NCBI RefSeq assembly: GCF_014191875.1
Contig: NZ_JACHXD010000023.1
Location: 19,780-83,779, forward strand
Source: Pseudoduganella violacea
GTDB taxonomy: Bacteria; Pseudomonadota; Gammaproteobacteria; Burkholderiales; Burkholderiaceae_D
Reading direction: 5' to 3'
Length of the DNA stretch: 64,000 bases
In this document: positions 8,025-17,651 of the stretch, one piece after another
Layout: each line of letters starts with the position of its first letter
Numbering within the stretch: the stretch's first letter is position 1
Made by a program: the position numbers and the translations under genes
The notes under the pieces: model-generated
The model's database searches: none
What the model was told of the DNA's origin: nothing
Seen by the model: the letters and a program-made list of their open reading frames with translations, nothing else

Positions 8025-9425
8025 ATGGCTATTCAAGTGATCCTCAACCTGGCGGTGGCTGTCGCCATCCTGGCCTTCCTCTACCGCCAGCAGGCGCGCC
8101 ACGCCACCTTCACGGTACGCGTGTTCAGCGCCCTCGGCCTGGGCGTCGTGCTCGGCGCCGGCCTGCAAGCCGTGTACGGCGCGGCCAATCCGATTCTCGC
8201 CAGCACCGGACAGTATCTGGACATCGTCGGCACCGGCTACGTGAAGCTGCTGCAGATGATCGTCATGCCGCTGATTATGGTGTCCATCATCGGCGCCATC
8301 CTCAAGCTCAAGAACGCCAGCTCGCTGGGTAAGATCAGCGCCCTCACCATCGGCATCCTGATGCTGACTACCGTGGTGGCGGCCGCCATCGGCATCCTGA
8401 TGGCCAAGCTGTTCGGCCTCTCCGCCGCCGGCCTGACTTCGAGCGCGGCCGAAGTGGCGCGCGGCGCCTACCTGCAAGGCAAGCTGCCCGACGCCCAGGC
8501 GATCTCGCTGCCGAGCATGATCATCAGCTTCCTGCCGGCCAATCCTTTCCTCGACATGACGGGCGGGCGCAAGACTTCCACCATCGCGGTGGTCATCTTC
8601 TCCATCTTCATCGGCATCGCCGCCACCGGCATCGCGCAGAAAAAGCCGGACGAATTCGCCGCCTTCGAGCGCTTCATCCATGTGGCGCACACCATCGTCA
8701 TGCGCCTGGTGACGATCGTGCTGCGCCTGACGCCCTATGGCGTGTTCGCGCTGATGGCGCAGGTGGTCGCCACGTCCAGTTATGCCGACATCCTGAACCT
8801 GATCGGCTTCGTGCTGGCCTCCTACTGTGCGCTGATCCTGATGTTCGGCGTGCATCTGGGCCTGATCTCGGCCAGCGGCCTGAATCCGCTGCGCTTCGTG
8901 AAAAAGATCTTCCCGGTGCTGGTGTTCGCCTTCACCTCGCGCACCAGCGCCGGTTCGATTCCGATGAGCGTGCAGACCCAGACCCGGCGCCTGGGCACGC
9001 CGGAAGGCATCGCCAACTTCGCCGCCTCCTTCGGCGCCACCATCGGCCAGAACGGCTGCGCCGGCATCTATCCGGCCATGCTGGCGGTGATGATCGCGCC
9101 CACCGTCGGCATCGATCCGTTCACCATCGGCTTCCTGCTGCCGCTGCTGGCCATCATCATGGTCGGCTCGGTCGGCGTGGCCGGCGTGGGCGGCGGCGCC
9201 ACCTTTGCCGCGCTGATCGTGCTGTCCTCGCTCGACCTGCCGGTGGCGCTGGCCGGCCTGCTGATTTCGATCGAGCCGCTGATCGATATGGGCCGCACGG
9301 CGCTGAATGTGAGCGGCTCCATCACGGCCGGCACCATCACCAGCCGCGTGCTGGGCGAAACCGACCTGGCCGTCTTCAACCGCGACGACGATACCGGCAA
9401 CGACAGCGAAACGCTGGCCGCCTGA
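8025..9425 (+). CDS. tcyP: L-cystine transporter, DAACS family
   Basis: A 466-residue sodium- or proton-coupled dicarboxylate/amino acid:cation symporter most like TcyP, which imports L-cystine. About eight to ten hydrophobic segments with two re-entrant loops are visible. Family signatures include VKLLQMIVMPLIMVSIIGAI near residue 70, FTSRTSAGSIPMSV (HP1 tip region with the serine-rich motif) and GQNGCAGIYPAMLAVM in the transport core, and the late VGVAGVGGGATFAAL re-entrant loop. I start at ATG 8025 with AAGG six bases upstream instead of the in-frame GTG at 8019. Length equals TcyP (about 463). A strong terminator follows, so it is monocistronic. The family assignment is firm; substrate is inferred from similarity. 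Confidence 0.85.
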   Translation: MAIQVILNLAVAVAILAFLYRQQARHATFTVRVFSALGLGVVLGAGLQAVYGAANPILASTGQYLDIVGTGYVKLLQMIVMPLIMVSIIGAILKLKNASSLGKISALTIGILMLTTVVAAAIGILMAKLFGLSAAGLTSSAAEVARGAYLQGKLPDAQAISLPSMIISFLPANPFLDMTGGRKTSTIAVVIFSIFIGIAATGIAQKKPDEFAAFERFIHVAHTIVMRLVTIVLRLTPYGVFALMAQVVATSSYADILNLIGFVLASYCALILMFGVHLGLISASGLNPLRFVKKIFPVLVFAFTSRTSAGSIPMSVQTQTRRLGTPEGIANFAASFGATIGQNGCAGIYPAMLAVMIAPTVGIDPFTIGFLLPLLAIIMVGSVGVAGVGGGATFAALIVLSSLDLPVALAGLLISIEPLIDMGRTALNVSGSITAGTITSRVLGETDLAVFNRDDDTGNDSETLAA

Positions 9426-9449
9426 AACTGCCCGGAAACGGACACCCCT

Positions 9450-9485
9450 GGCCGCTGACGGGCATTGCCCGCAGCGGCCTTTTTC
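9450..9485 (+). terminator. Intrinsic terminator of tcyP
   Basis: GGCCGCTG (9450-9457) pairs with CAGCGGCC (9472-9479). The inner bases CGGGC/GCCCG extend the stem, and TTTTTC follows directly. It separates tcyP from the sigma-54 promoter downstream. Confidence 0.85.
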
Positions 9486-9497
9486 TTGCCCGCTTCC

Positions 9498-9525
9498 CGT
9501 AAAGCCTGCAACGGCAGGCTTTACG
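9498..9525. promoter_or_regulatory. 12-bp perfect palindrome before sigma-54 promoter
   Basis: CGTAAAGCCTGC (9498-9509) and GCAGGCTTTACG (9514-9525) are exact inverted repeats with a 4-base spacer. No T-run follows, so it is not an obvious terminator. It sits 15 bp upstream of the -24 element and is the best candidate binding site for the NtrC-type regulator encoded at the end of this operon, although sigma-54 enhancers are usually farther away. Confidence 0.55.
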
Positions 9526-9540
9526 CGATTTCGGCAAAGC

Positions 9541-9556
9541 TGGCACGGAGCTTGCA
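9541..9556 (+). promoter_or_regulatory. Consensus sigma-54 (-24/-12) promoter
   Basis: TGGCACGGAGCTTGCA matches the sigma-54 consensus TGGCACG-N4-TTGC(A/T) at every fixed position. Transcription should start near 9566-9567, about 22 bases before the adaptor ATG. It heads an operon that ends in its own sigma-54-dependent activator gene, so positive feedback is likely. Confidence 0.88.
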
Positions 9557-9588
9557 ATATAGGCTGTATTGCAACCGACTTCGAGATC

Positions 9589-10836
9589 ATGGACTTTGCC
9601 ATCTCCCCTTCCACCGTGCAGCGCCGCAAGCGCCTGCTGCTGCTTGGCGGCGGCGCCGCGCTGGCGCTGGCCTGCGCTGCCGTGTGGGCCATCAACCGCG
9701 CCGTCACGCCCAGCGTGCCGGCCGCCGACCTGCTTATCGCCGAGATCAAGCGCGGCAGCATCGCCGACACCATCAACGCGTCCGGTCTGGTGATTCCGGT
9801 GCATGAGGAATTGCTGCCCAGCCCCGTGCAGAGCCGGGTCGCCAAAGTCCATGCGCGCGCCGGCCAGCAGGTGAAAACCGGCGAGCTGCTGCTGGAACTG
9901 GACAGCCGCCTGGTCAAGCTGGAGGCCGAGCGTCTGAAGGAACAACTGGCGCAGCAGGAAAACCGCGTGCTGGCCTTGAGCCTGGAGCTGGAACAGAAGC
10001 GCAAGCAGCTCACCAGCGCCATCGAATTGCTGGAACTCGACCTGCAAAGCGCGCGCGCCAAGCTGCAGCGTTCGCAGATGCTGCGCAAGGCCGGAGGCAT
10101 CTCGGCCGAAGATATGCTGACCGCGGAACTGAACGTGCAGCGCATCGAGATCCAGCTGCGCCAGCACCGCGAGCAGATCGAGGACAGCAAACGCAGCACG
10201 CGCAGCAGCATCGAAGGCGCCCAGCTGCAAAAGAACATCCTCGGCAAGCAGCTGGCGCAGCAGGAGCAACTGCTGGCCCAGACCCAGGTGCGCGCCCCGT
10301 TCGACGGCATGCTGACCTGGCTGGCGCAGGAGGAAGGCGCGGCGGTCGGCGTTGGCCAACTGGTGGCCAAGGTTTCGGACCTGCACAATTACCGCGTCGA
10401 AGCCTCACTCTCCGATTACCACGCGCGCAGCGTGGCTCCGGGTCAAAAGGTGCAGGTCGAGCAAGGCAATCTGCTGCTGGCCGGCCAGGTGCAGACCATC
10501 CTGCCGGAAATCCAGAACGGCACCGTCAAGCTGCTGGTGACGCTCGACCAGCCCCGGCACCAACTGCTGCGCAACAAGCTGCGGGTGGACGTCAATATCG
10601 TCGCCAGCCGCCGCGACGGCGTGCTGGTGGCGCAACGCGGTCCCGCCATCAACGGCAAGGGGCGCCAGGCCGTCTTCCTCGTTCGCGACGGCGTGGCGCG
10701 CAAGACCGAAGTCGAGATCGGCGCCAGCGATGGCAAGGCCGTGGAGATCAGCACCGGCGCCCAGGCCGGCGAGCGCCTGATCGTCTCCGACATCAGCCGC
10801 TACAAGGAATACGCAAGCTTCCGTGTCACCAATTAA
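9589..10836 (+). CDS. MacA/HlyD-like periplasmic adaptor of ABC exporter
   Basis: A 415-residue membrane-fusion protein that would link the inner-membrane ABC permeases to an outer-membrane channel. One N-terminal transmembrane helix (about 18-38), a lipoyl half-motif near PVQSRVAKVHARAGQQVKTG, a long antiparallel coiled-coil hairpin (about 100-220, rich in Leu/Glu/Gln), the second lipoyl half at TQVRAPFDGMLTWLAQEEGA, then beta-barrel and membrane-proximal domains. First gene after the sigma-54 promoter. The ABC ATPase starts 16 bp after its stop. No TolC-like gene is in the window, so the outer-membrane partner must be encoded elsewhere. Substrate is unknown. Confidence 0.85.
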   Translation: MDFAISPSTVQRRKRLLLLGGGAALALACAAVWAINRAVTPSVPAADLLIAEIKRGSIADTINASGLVIPVHEELLPSPVQSRVAKVHARAGQQVKTGELLLELDSRLVKLEAERLKEQLAQQENRVLALSLELEQKRKQLTSAIELLELDLQSARAKLQRSQMLRKAGGISAEDMLTAELNVQRIEIQLRQHREQIEDSKRSTRSSIEGAQLQKNILGKQLAQQEQLLAQTQVRAPFDGMLTWLAQEEGAAVGVGQLVAKVSDLHNYRVEASLSDYHARSVAPGQKVQVEQGNLLLAGQVQTILPEIQNGTVKLLVTLDQPRHQLLRNKLRVDVNIVASRRDGVLVAQRGPAINGKGRQAVFLVRDGVARKTEVEIGASDGKAVEISTGAQAGERLIVSDISRYKEYASFRVTN

Positions 10837-10852
10837 ATCCAAGGAAAACGAA

Positions 10853-11515
<663 letters not shown>

Positions 11516-11524
11516 GGGGACGCC

Positions 11525-12763
11525 ATGCTGAGAAATTATCTGCTGACCGCGTACAAGGTCTTTATGCGGCGCAAGCTGTTCACCGCCATCAACCTGCTGT
11601 GCATCGTGCTGACCCTGGTGGTGCTGCTGGTGGTCACGGCCCTGGCGCAGGAAGCTTTTTATCCGCGCGGCGTGGAAGGCAAGAGCGAGCGCATGCTGCA
11701 AGTGATCGAGCTGCGCGGCAGCGATGCGACCGAGCAGCGCGTGCGCACCTCGCCGCCCGGGTTCAAGCTGATCGACAAATACCTGAAGAAGGTGCCCGGC
11801 GTGGAAGCGGTCGCGGCGGTCACCATGCCGGAGCGCGTGTCGGTGTACCAGGGCGCGCAGCGCAGCGAACTGATGCTGCGCCATGCCGACGCCGACTACT
11901 GGCGCATCATGAATTTCCGCCTGCTGGCCGGCCGCTTGTTTACGGCCGACGATGTGGAGCAAGGCCGCTTTGTCGCCGTCATCAACCAGTCCACCGCACG
12001 CCAACTGTTCGGCGGCGAGGCGCCGCTGGGCCGCAAATTCAGCAGCGCGGGCCAGAGCTTCGCGGTGATCGGCGTGGTGGAAGACGCCATGCACCTGAAC
12101 GCCCTGTCCGATATCTGGGTGCCGGTCACGACCTACCCTTCCACCCAGTACCGCGAGCAAATGTGGGGCAATTTTTCGGCGCTGCTGCTGGCGCGCAGCG
12201 TCGACGATCTGCCGCGCATCCGCCGGGAAGTGAAACAGATTGCCAGCGAAGTGAGCTTCGACGATCCGCGCGAATGGGCCAAGGCGCAGATGTGGGCCGA
12301 CAGCAAGCCCGACCTGTATGCCCGCACGCTGCTGCAGCGCGAAGGCGACGATGGCGGCGGCAATCTCCTGCTGACCGGCTTAGGCGGACTGATGCTGCTG
12401 TTCATGCTGCTGCCGGCCTTGAATCTGGTCAACCTGAATATGGGCCGGATCCAGGAGCGCAGCGCCGAGATCGGCGTGCGCAAGGCCTTCGGCGCCAGCA
12501 GCGCCCAACTGGCGGCCCAGCTGGTGCTGGAAAATATTCTGCTGTGCCTGGCCGGCGGCCTGCTGGCGCTGGGCGGCGCCGCGCTGGCCCTGCACTGGCT
12601 GGAACTATCGGGACTGGTTCCCTATCTGCGCGTCAGCCTCAACCTGGCCGTGTTCGGCTGGGGCTTGCTGATTACCCTGGTCTTCGGCGTGCTCTCCGGC
12701 GTGCTGCCAGCCTGGAAAATGTCGCGCCTCGACCCTGTCCACGCTTTGAAAGGAGCCCTCTGA
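11525..12763 (+). CDS. MacB/FtsX-type ABC permease 1
   Basis: A 412-residue permease with one N-terminal transmembrane helix (about 20-42), a large periplasmic MacB_PCD domain (about 45-270) and three C-terminal transmembrane helices (about 283-306, 336-362, 367-394), the FtsX arrangement. The coupling region ERSAEIGVRKAFGAS lies between the last helices, as in MacB. It begins 9 bp after the ATPase stop and shares one base with the next start (TGATG). With two different permease genes the exporter is probably a heterodimer, unlike homodimeric MacB. Confidence 0.88.
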   Translation: MLRNYLLTAYKVFMRRKLFTAINLLCIVLTLVVLLVVTALAQEAFYPRGVEGKSERMLQVIELRGSDATEQRVRTSPPGFKLIDKYLKKVPGVEAVAAVTMPERVSVYQGAQRSELMLRHADADYWRIMNFRLLAGRLFTADDVEQGRFVAVINQSTARQLFGGEAPLGRKFSSAGQSFAVIGVVEDAMHLNALSDIWVPVTTYPSTQYREQMWGNFSALLLARSVDDLPRIRREVKQIASEVSFDDPREWAKAQMWADSKPDLYARTLLQREGDDGGGNLLLTGLGGLMLLFMLLPALNLVNLNMGRIQERSAEIGVRKAFGASSAQLAAQLVLENILLCLAGGLLALGGAALALHWLELSGLVPYLRVSLNLAVFGWGLLITLVFGVLSGVLPAWKMSRLDPVHALKGAL

Positions 12764-13965
12764 TGCTGCGCCATCTGCTCAAACTGATCTGGAAACGCAA
12801 GAGCCGCAACCTGATGCTGAGCGCCGAGATTCTGCTCGCCTTTCTCATCGTCTTCGCCATCGCCGCCTTTGCCGCGCGCAACTACCAGCTCTACCATCTG
12901 CCGCTGGGCTTCGACCACCGTGCGTTGTGGTCGGTGACGCTCCGGCCGTCCGACAATGCGCCGATCGATCCGGCCAGCGGCATCTACACGCAATTGCGCG
13001 GCAGCCTGCAGAGCCTGCCCGAAGTGGAGCAACTGGCCTTCCTCACCTTCTCGCCCTACCGTACGGCCCGCATGAGCGGCACGGTGGCCCTGCCGGATGG
13101 CAGCCGCGCCCAGAACAGCCATCTCCAGCTGGTCAGCGACGACCTGGCCGCGCTGGCCGGCGTCAAGCTGGTGGAAGGCCGCGGCTTTTCGGCTGCGGAC
13201 GATGGCGCCGCCATGACGCCGGTGCTGATCAACCGGCGCATGGCGCACAATCTGTTTCCGGGACGTTCGGCCCTGGGCCAGCTGTATGTCGAAGTCAACC
13301 CGAATAAGGCCGAGGAAAAATCGTTCCGCGTGGTGGGCGTGGTCGAGGACTTTCGCAGCCATGGCGAGTTCATGGCACCGGTCAACTATGTATTGAAGCG
13401 TTTCTCGCCCCTGAGCGACAAGGATGGCCCGGAAACCGTGCTGCTCAAAGTACGCCCCGGCACCGAGCGCGCTTTCGAAGCGCGCCTGGAACGCCAATTG
13501 AAACTGTTGCGCAATGACTGGCACTATGAAATCAAGCCGCTCGGCGAAATGCGCGAGGACCGGCTGCGCAGTTCCATGATCCCGCTCGCCATCTTGAGCG
13601 TGGTTGGCGCCTTCCTGCTGGCGATGGTGGCCTTCGGTCTGTTCGGCGTGCTGTGGCAGAACACCAGCCAGCGCATCCCCGAGATCGGCCTGCGCCGCGC
13701 CTTGGGCGCCAGCGCGGCCGCTATCTACCGCCAGATCATGGCCGAGCAATTGCTGCTGTCCTCGCTCGCCATGCTGGCCGGCCTGGCCTTGCTGGTGCAG
13801 CTGCCGCTCACCGGCGCGCTGGGCGAAAGCCTGAACTGGCAGGTGTTCCTGGCGGCGGCGGGGCTATCGATGCTGCTTATCTATCTGCTATCCTTGCTGT
13901 GCTCGCTCTACCCGGGCTGGCGCGCCAGCCGCCTGCATCCGGCGGCGGCCCTGCATTACGAATAA
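12763..13965 (+). CDS. MacB/FtsX-type ABC permease 2
   Basis: A 400-residue paralogue of the preceding permease. Same plan: N-terminal helix (about 17-38), periplasmic domain, and three C-terminal helices; the coupling segment reads RIPEIGLRRALGAS. The ATG overlaps the upstream TGA by one base and AAAGGAG lies about 8 bases before it, so translation is coupled. The periplasmic part has an N-V-L/F-P-G-type motif (MAHNLFPGRSALGQ) common in these permeases. A 24-bp gap with AAGGATAGAAGAAG leads into the response regulator gene. Confidence 0.88.
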   Translation: MLRHLLKLIWKRKSRNLMLSAEILLAFLIVFAIAAFAARNYQLYHLPLGFDHRALWSVTLRPSDNAPIDPASGIYTQLRGSLQSLPEVEQLAFLTFSPYRTARMSGTVALPDGSRAQNSHLQLVSDDLAALAGVKLVEGRGFSAADDGAAMTPVLINRRMAHNLFPGRSALGQLYVEVNPNKAEEKSFRVVGVVEDFRSHGEFMAPVNYVLKRFSPLSDKDGPETVLLKVRPGTERAFEARLERQLKLLRNDWHYEIKPLGEMREDRLRSSMIPLAILSVVGAFLLAMVAFGLFGVLWQNTSQRIPEIGLRRALGASAAAIYRQIMAEQLLLSSLAMLAGLALLVQLPLTGALGESLNWQVFLAAAGLSMLLIYLLSLLCSLYPGWRASRLHPAAALHYE

Positions 13966-13989
13966 ACCAGCAAGGATAGAAGAAGATCG

Positions 13990-15384
13990 ATGGATTCTCC
14001 GCGCAAGCCCCGCATTCTGATTATCGATGACGACAGCGCCGTGCTGGTGTCGCTGCAACTGCTGCTCAAGCAAGCCGGTTTCGAACCGCAGGGCTGCGAC
14101 GATCCGCTCCAGGCGCTGGAACTGCTGGCGCGCGAGCCCTTCGAGTTGGTGCTGCAGGATATGAATTTCTCGCTGCAGACCAGCGGCGCCGAGGGCCTGG
14201 AACTGCTGGCGCGCATCCGCCAGGACTGGCCCGGCCTGCCCGTGCTGCTGATGACGGCCTGGGGTTCGATCGCGCTGGCGGTGAAAGGCATGCAGGCCGG
14301 CGCCGCCAACTTCTTCACCAAGCCCTGGGACAATACCCAGTTGGCCGAACTGGTGCGCTCGACGCTGGCGCTGGCCGCGCCGGCGGCGCAAGCCTGTCCC
14401 TCGCGCCAGGAACTCGACGGCAAATACGATTTCCGCGCCCTCGTCGGCGAGCATCCCAAGCTGCTGCGCGTGCTGGGCACCATCGCCCAGGTGGCGGCCA
14501 CGCGCGCGCCGGTGCTGATCCTGGGCGAAAGCGGCTGCGGCAAGGAACTGGTGGCCGACGCCATCCACCGCAACAGCCCGCGCGCCGCGCTGGCGCCGGT
14601 CAAGATCAATATGGGGGCCATCACCTCCACCCTGTTCGAGAGCGAGATGTTCGGCCATGTGAAAGGCGCGTTCACCGACGCGCGCAGCGAGCGCAAAGGC
14701 CATATCGCCGCCGCCCACGGCAGCACCCTCTTCCTCGACGAGATCGGCGAATTGAACCGCGCCGACCAGGTCAAGCTGCTGCGCGTGCTGCAGGACCAGC
14801 GCTATCTGCCGGTGGGCGCCAGCCGCAGCGAGCAGGCCGACGTGCGCGTGGTGTCGGCCACCAACCGCGAGCTGGCCGAGCTGGTCGCGACCGGCGAATT
14901 CCGCGAAGATCTGTATTACCGCCTGAACCTGATCACCATCCGCCTGCCGCCGCTGCGCGAACGGCGCAGCGATATTCCACTGCTGGTGCGCCATATCACG
15001 GCCGAACTGGCGGCCAGCTACGGCTTGCCCGATGCCCAACTGGCGCCGGCGGCGCTGGACTGGCTGGCGGCCCAGCCCTGGCCCGGCAATATCCGCCAGT
15101 TGCGCCAGACGCTGGAACGCACCATGCTGCTGGCGGGCCGGCCGCAACTGGGCCTGGCCGACTTCCTCGCCGCCGGCCAGCACGACGAGGCGGCCGGCGC
15201 GCGCGGCCTGGGCACCGATGGCATGACGCTGGAGCAGGTCGAACGGCAAATGATCGCCAAGGCGCTCGACCAGCACCAGGGCAATATCTCGCGCGTGGCC
15301 AAGACCCTGGGCCTGAGCCGCACCGCGCTGTACCGCCGCCTGGAACGCCACGGGCTGGGCGCGGCCGCCCAGGAAGACGCATGA
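13990..15384 (+). CDS. NtrC-type sigma-54-dependent response regulator
   Basis: A 464-residue activator. An N-terminal receiver (1-125) has the acidic pocket at IIDDD, phosphoacceptor D57 and K111. The AAA+ domain (about 150-385) has Walker A GESGCGKE (179-186), the sigma-54 contact loop as GAFTDA (226-231, canonical GAFTGA) and Walker B-like TLFLDEIGEL. The C-terminus is a Fis-type helix-turn-helix (NISRVAKTLGLSRTALYRRL). It should activate the consensus sigma-54 promoter at 9541 and so its own operon. Its last bases overlap the histidine kinase start (ATGA). The GAFTDA change is seen directly; such variants are known in this regulator class. Confidence 0.93.
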   Translation: MDSPRKPRILIIDDDSAVLVSLQLLLKQAGFEPQGCDDPLQALELLAREPFELVLQDMNFSLQTSGAEGLELLARIRQDWPGLPVLLMTAWGSIALAVKGMQAGAANFFTKPWDNTQLAELVRSTLALAAPAAQACPSRQELDGKYDFRALVGEHPKLLRVLGTIAQVAATRAPVLILGESGCGKELVADAIHRNSPRAALAPVKINMGAITSTLFESEMFGHVKGAFTDARSERKGHIAAAHGSTLFLDEIGELNRADQVKLLRVLQDQRYLPVGASRSEQADVRVVSATNRELAELVATGEFREDLYYRLNLITIRLPPLRERRSDIPLLVRHITAELAASYGLPDAQLAPAALDWLAAQPWPGNIRQLRQTLERTMLLAGRPQLGLADFLAAGQHDEAAGARGLGTDGMTLEQVERQMIAKALDQHQGNISRVAKTLGLSRTALYRRLERHGLGAAAQEDA

Positions 15385-16790
15385 GCCTGCGCGGCAATCT
15401 GGCCAGCCTGGGCCGGCGTTTCTCGCTCTACCTGATCGTGCTGCATGCATTGCTGTTCGGCCTGGCCGTACTGCTGCTGCGCGAACGGCCGCTCTTCTTT
15501 CTCGGCGCCGAGGCGCTGATCCTGGCCAGCCTGGTGCTCGGCATCGGCCTGAGCCGGCGCGCGCTGGAGCCGCTGGGCTATACGGCCCGCTTCCGCGACT
15601 TGCTGCAGGAGCAGAACTACGCGGCGCGCCTGCTGCCGGGCAGCGGCAGCGAACTGCAGGAACTGGCGGCGCTGTTCAACAGCCTGCTCAGCAGCCTGCA
15701 CCAGGAGCGCCTCAAGCTGGGCGAGCAGCAAGGCTTTCTCGACCGCCTACTCGAAGCGACACCAAGCGCCGTCATCGTGCTCGATTTCGACGGCAAGATC
15801 AGCCTGATGAACGCCTGCGCCCAGAGCCTGCTGGCACTCGACGCGGCGCCCGGCAAGCCGCTGCGCGCCTGGCTGACCGGCGAAGCGCGCTGCCTGGGCG
15901 AAGCGGGCAGCGCGGCGCAGGCGCGCAGCCTGGCGCTGCTGGCCGCGCTCGATGCGTTGCCGGCCGGCGAAAGCCGCCTGTTCAGCGATCCGGACGGGCG
16001 GCGCTACCGCGGCCAGCGCGGCCAGTTCTTCGACCGCGGTTTCGCCCGCCATTTCCTGCTGATCGACGAGCTGACCGAGGAACTGGAAAACTCGGAACGC
16101 GCCACCTATGAAAAACTGGTGCGCGTGCTGGGCCATGAAGTCAACAACACCGTCGCCGCCACCGGTTCCGTGCTCGATTCCCTGCTCTATTACCGCAGCC
16201 AGCTGACCGAGCGCGACGGCGAAGACTTCGGCACGGCGATCAATGCCGTGAAGCGGCGCAATGCGCGCCTGGGCGAATTCATCGAACGCTTCACCCGCAT
16301 CGTCAAGATGCCGGCGCCGGAACTGCGCCCGGCCTCGCTGCAGGCGATCGCCGAGGACATCCTGTGGCTGTACCGCGAACCCTGCCGCAGCCGCGGCATC
16401 GCGCTCGGCTGGGAGGTGTGCGAGGAGATCGCCGCGCTGCCGCTCGACAGCCAGTTGCTGGAACAGGCGCTGCTCAACATCGTCAAGAATGCCATGGAGG
16501 CGGTGGAAGAATCCATGCGCGACAGCGGCCAGGCCAGCGGCTATGTGCGCCTGGCGCTGCGGCGCGAAGGCGGCGGCGCCCGCCTCAGCATCGCCGATTC
16601 AGGCGGCCGCCTGGGCCTGGTGCCGCCGGGCCAGCTGTTCGCGCCCTTCTTCAGCACCAAGAAGGAAGGCCAGGGCATCGGCCTGCTCTTCGTGCGCGAG
16701 GTGCTGACGCGGCACGGCTTCCCCTACCGCCTGGCCGTCGCCCCCGACGGCGCCACCCGTTTCGATATCTGGTTGCCGGCCGCCGCCTGA
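15381..16790 (+). CDS. PAS-containing sensor histidine kinase
   Basis: A 469-residue inner-membrane kinase, partner of the preceding response regulator by four-base ATGA overlap. Two transmembrane helices near the N-terminus (about 15-33 and 38-57) leave almost no periplasmic loop, so the stimulus is probably sensed in the membrane or cytosol. A PAS-like segment follows (about 120-230). The phosphoacceptor is H252 in VLGHEVNNTVAATG, an NtrB-like H-box. The ATPase lobe shows N-box NIVKNAMEAV, G1 IADSGG and G2 GQGIGLL. The missing periplasmic domain fits a kinase that watches the adjacent ABC complex, as in Bce-type modules, but that is inference. Confidence 0.9.
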   Translation: MSLRGNLASLGRRFSLYLIVLHALLFGLAVLLLRERPLFFLGAEALILASLVLGIGLSRRALEPLGYTARFRDLLQEQNYAARLLPGSGSELQELAALFNSLLSSLHQERLKLGEQQGFLDRLLEATPSAVIVLDFDGKISLMNACAQSLLALDAAPGKPLRAWLTGEARCLGEAGSAAQARSLALLAALDALPAGESRLFSDPDGRRYRGQRGQFFDRGFARHFLLIDELTEELENSERATYEKLVRVLGHEVNNTVAATGSVLDSLLYYRSQLTERDGEDFGTAINAVKRRNARLGEFIERFTRIVKMPAPELRPASLQAIAEDILWLYREPCRSRGIALGWEVCEEIAALPLDSQLLEQALLNIVKNAMEAVEESMRDSGQASGYVRLALRREGGGARLSIADSGGRLGLVPPGQLFAPFFSTKKEGQGIGLLFVREVLTRHGFPYRLAVAPDGATRFDIWLPAAA

Positions 16791-16877
16791 TCTGCCGGAT
16801 GGCAGGCCGCTTTGCCGCGCCGACAATTTGCAGAATTCGGCTAGCATTCCTTCGACGTCCCACCATAAAGGATCGCG

Positions 16878-17642
16878 ATGGAACAGAAATGGCCGCAACA
16901 GCTCTGGGTGGTCCGGCACGGCCAGAGCGCCGGCAATGTGGCGCGCGACGCCGCCGAAGCCGCGTCCGGCTTGCTGATCGATATCGCCGAGCGCGATATG
17001 GACGTGCCGCTGTCCACGCTGGGCCAGCAGCAGGCGCAGGCGCTGGGCCTGTGGTTCGGCGCCCTGCCGGAAGACGCGCAACCGACGGTGCTGCTGTTCT
17101 CGCCCTATCTGCGGGCGCGCGCCACGGCCGAAGCCATCCTCGAACATTTGCCGCGCGGCGAGCTGCTGGCCGTAAACGCCGACGAACGCCTGCGTGAAAA
17201 GGAGTTCGGCATCCTCGACCGGCTGACGCCGCTGGGCATCGCCGAGAAATATCCCGAGCTGCACGCGCAGCGCCGCCACGTGGGCAAGTTTTATTTCCGG
17301 CCACCGGGCGGCGAAAGCTGGTGCGATGTGATCCTGCGCCTGCGCAGCGTGCTCGACACCGTCACCCGCGAATACCGGCGCGAACGCGTGCTCATCGTCG
17401 GCCACCAGGTCATCGTCATGTGCTTGCGCTACCTGCTCGAGCGCCAGGACGAGGCCAGCATCCTGGCCACCGACCGCGCCGCCGATGTGCCGAACTGCGG
17501 CGTCACCTCTTACCGCTTCAATCCGGCCTTGGGCAAGCAGGGCAAGCTGGAGCTGGACCTGGTGAATTTCCTGGCGCCGCTGGAAGCGCGCGGCACGCCC
17601 ATCACCGCCACGCCGGACGTGCCGGCCGCGCCCAAGTCCTGA
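16878..17642 (+). CDS. Histidine phosphatase family protein
   Basis: A 254-residue member of the phosphoglycerate-mutase-like superfamily. WVVRHGQSAGN is the phospho-histidine RHG motif, FSPYLRARATAE the second arginine region, and VLIVGHQVIVMCL the second histidine region. REKEFGILDRLT provides the acid residue. Family members dephosphorylate sugars, nucleotides or phosphoproteins; the substrate cannot be told. AAAGGATCGCG before the ATG is a good ribosome-binding site. It precedes the nnrD gene by 9 bp, and the two are probably one operon. It is separated from the kinase operon by 87 bp. Confidence 0.85.
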   Translation: MEQKWPQQLWVVRHGQSAGNVARDAAEAASGLLIDIAERDMDVPLSTLGQQQAQALGLWFGALPEDAQPTVLLFSPYLRARATAEAILEHLPRGELLAVNADERLREKEFGILDRLTPLGIAEKYPELHAQRRHVGKFYFRPPGGESWCDVILRLRSVLDTVTREYRRERVLIVGHQVIVMCLRYLLERQDEASILATDRAADVPNCGVTSYRFNPALGKQGKLELDLVNFLAPLEARGTPITATPDVPAAPKS

Positions 17643-17651
17643 GGCCGCGCC

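Noticed and set aside
7992..10388. Minus-strand frame of 798 codons over tcyP and the adaptor gene
   Set aside because: It spans two well-supported plus-strand genes, a terminator and a sigma-54 promoter; the translation is Ser/Arg/His-rich noise.
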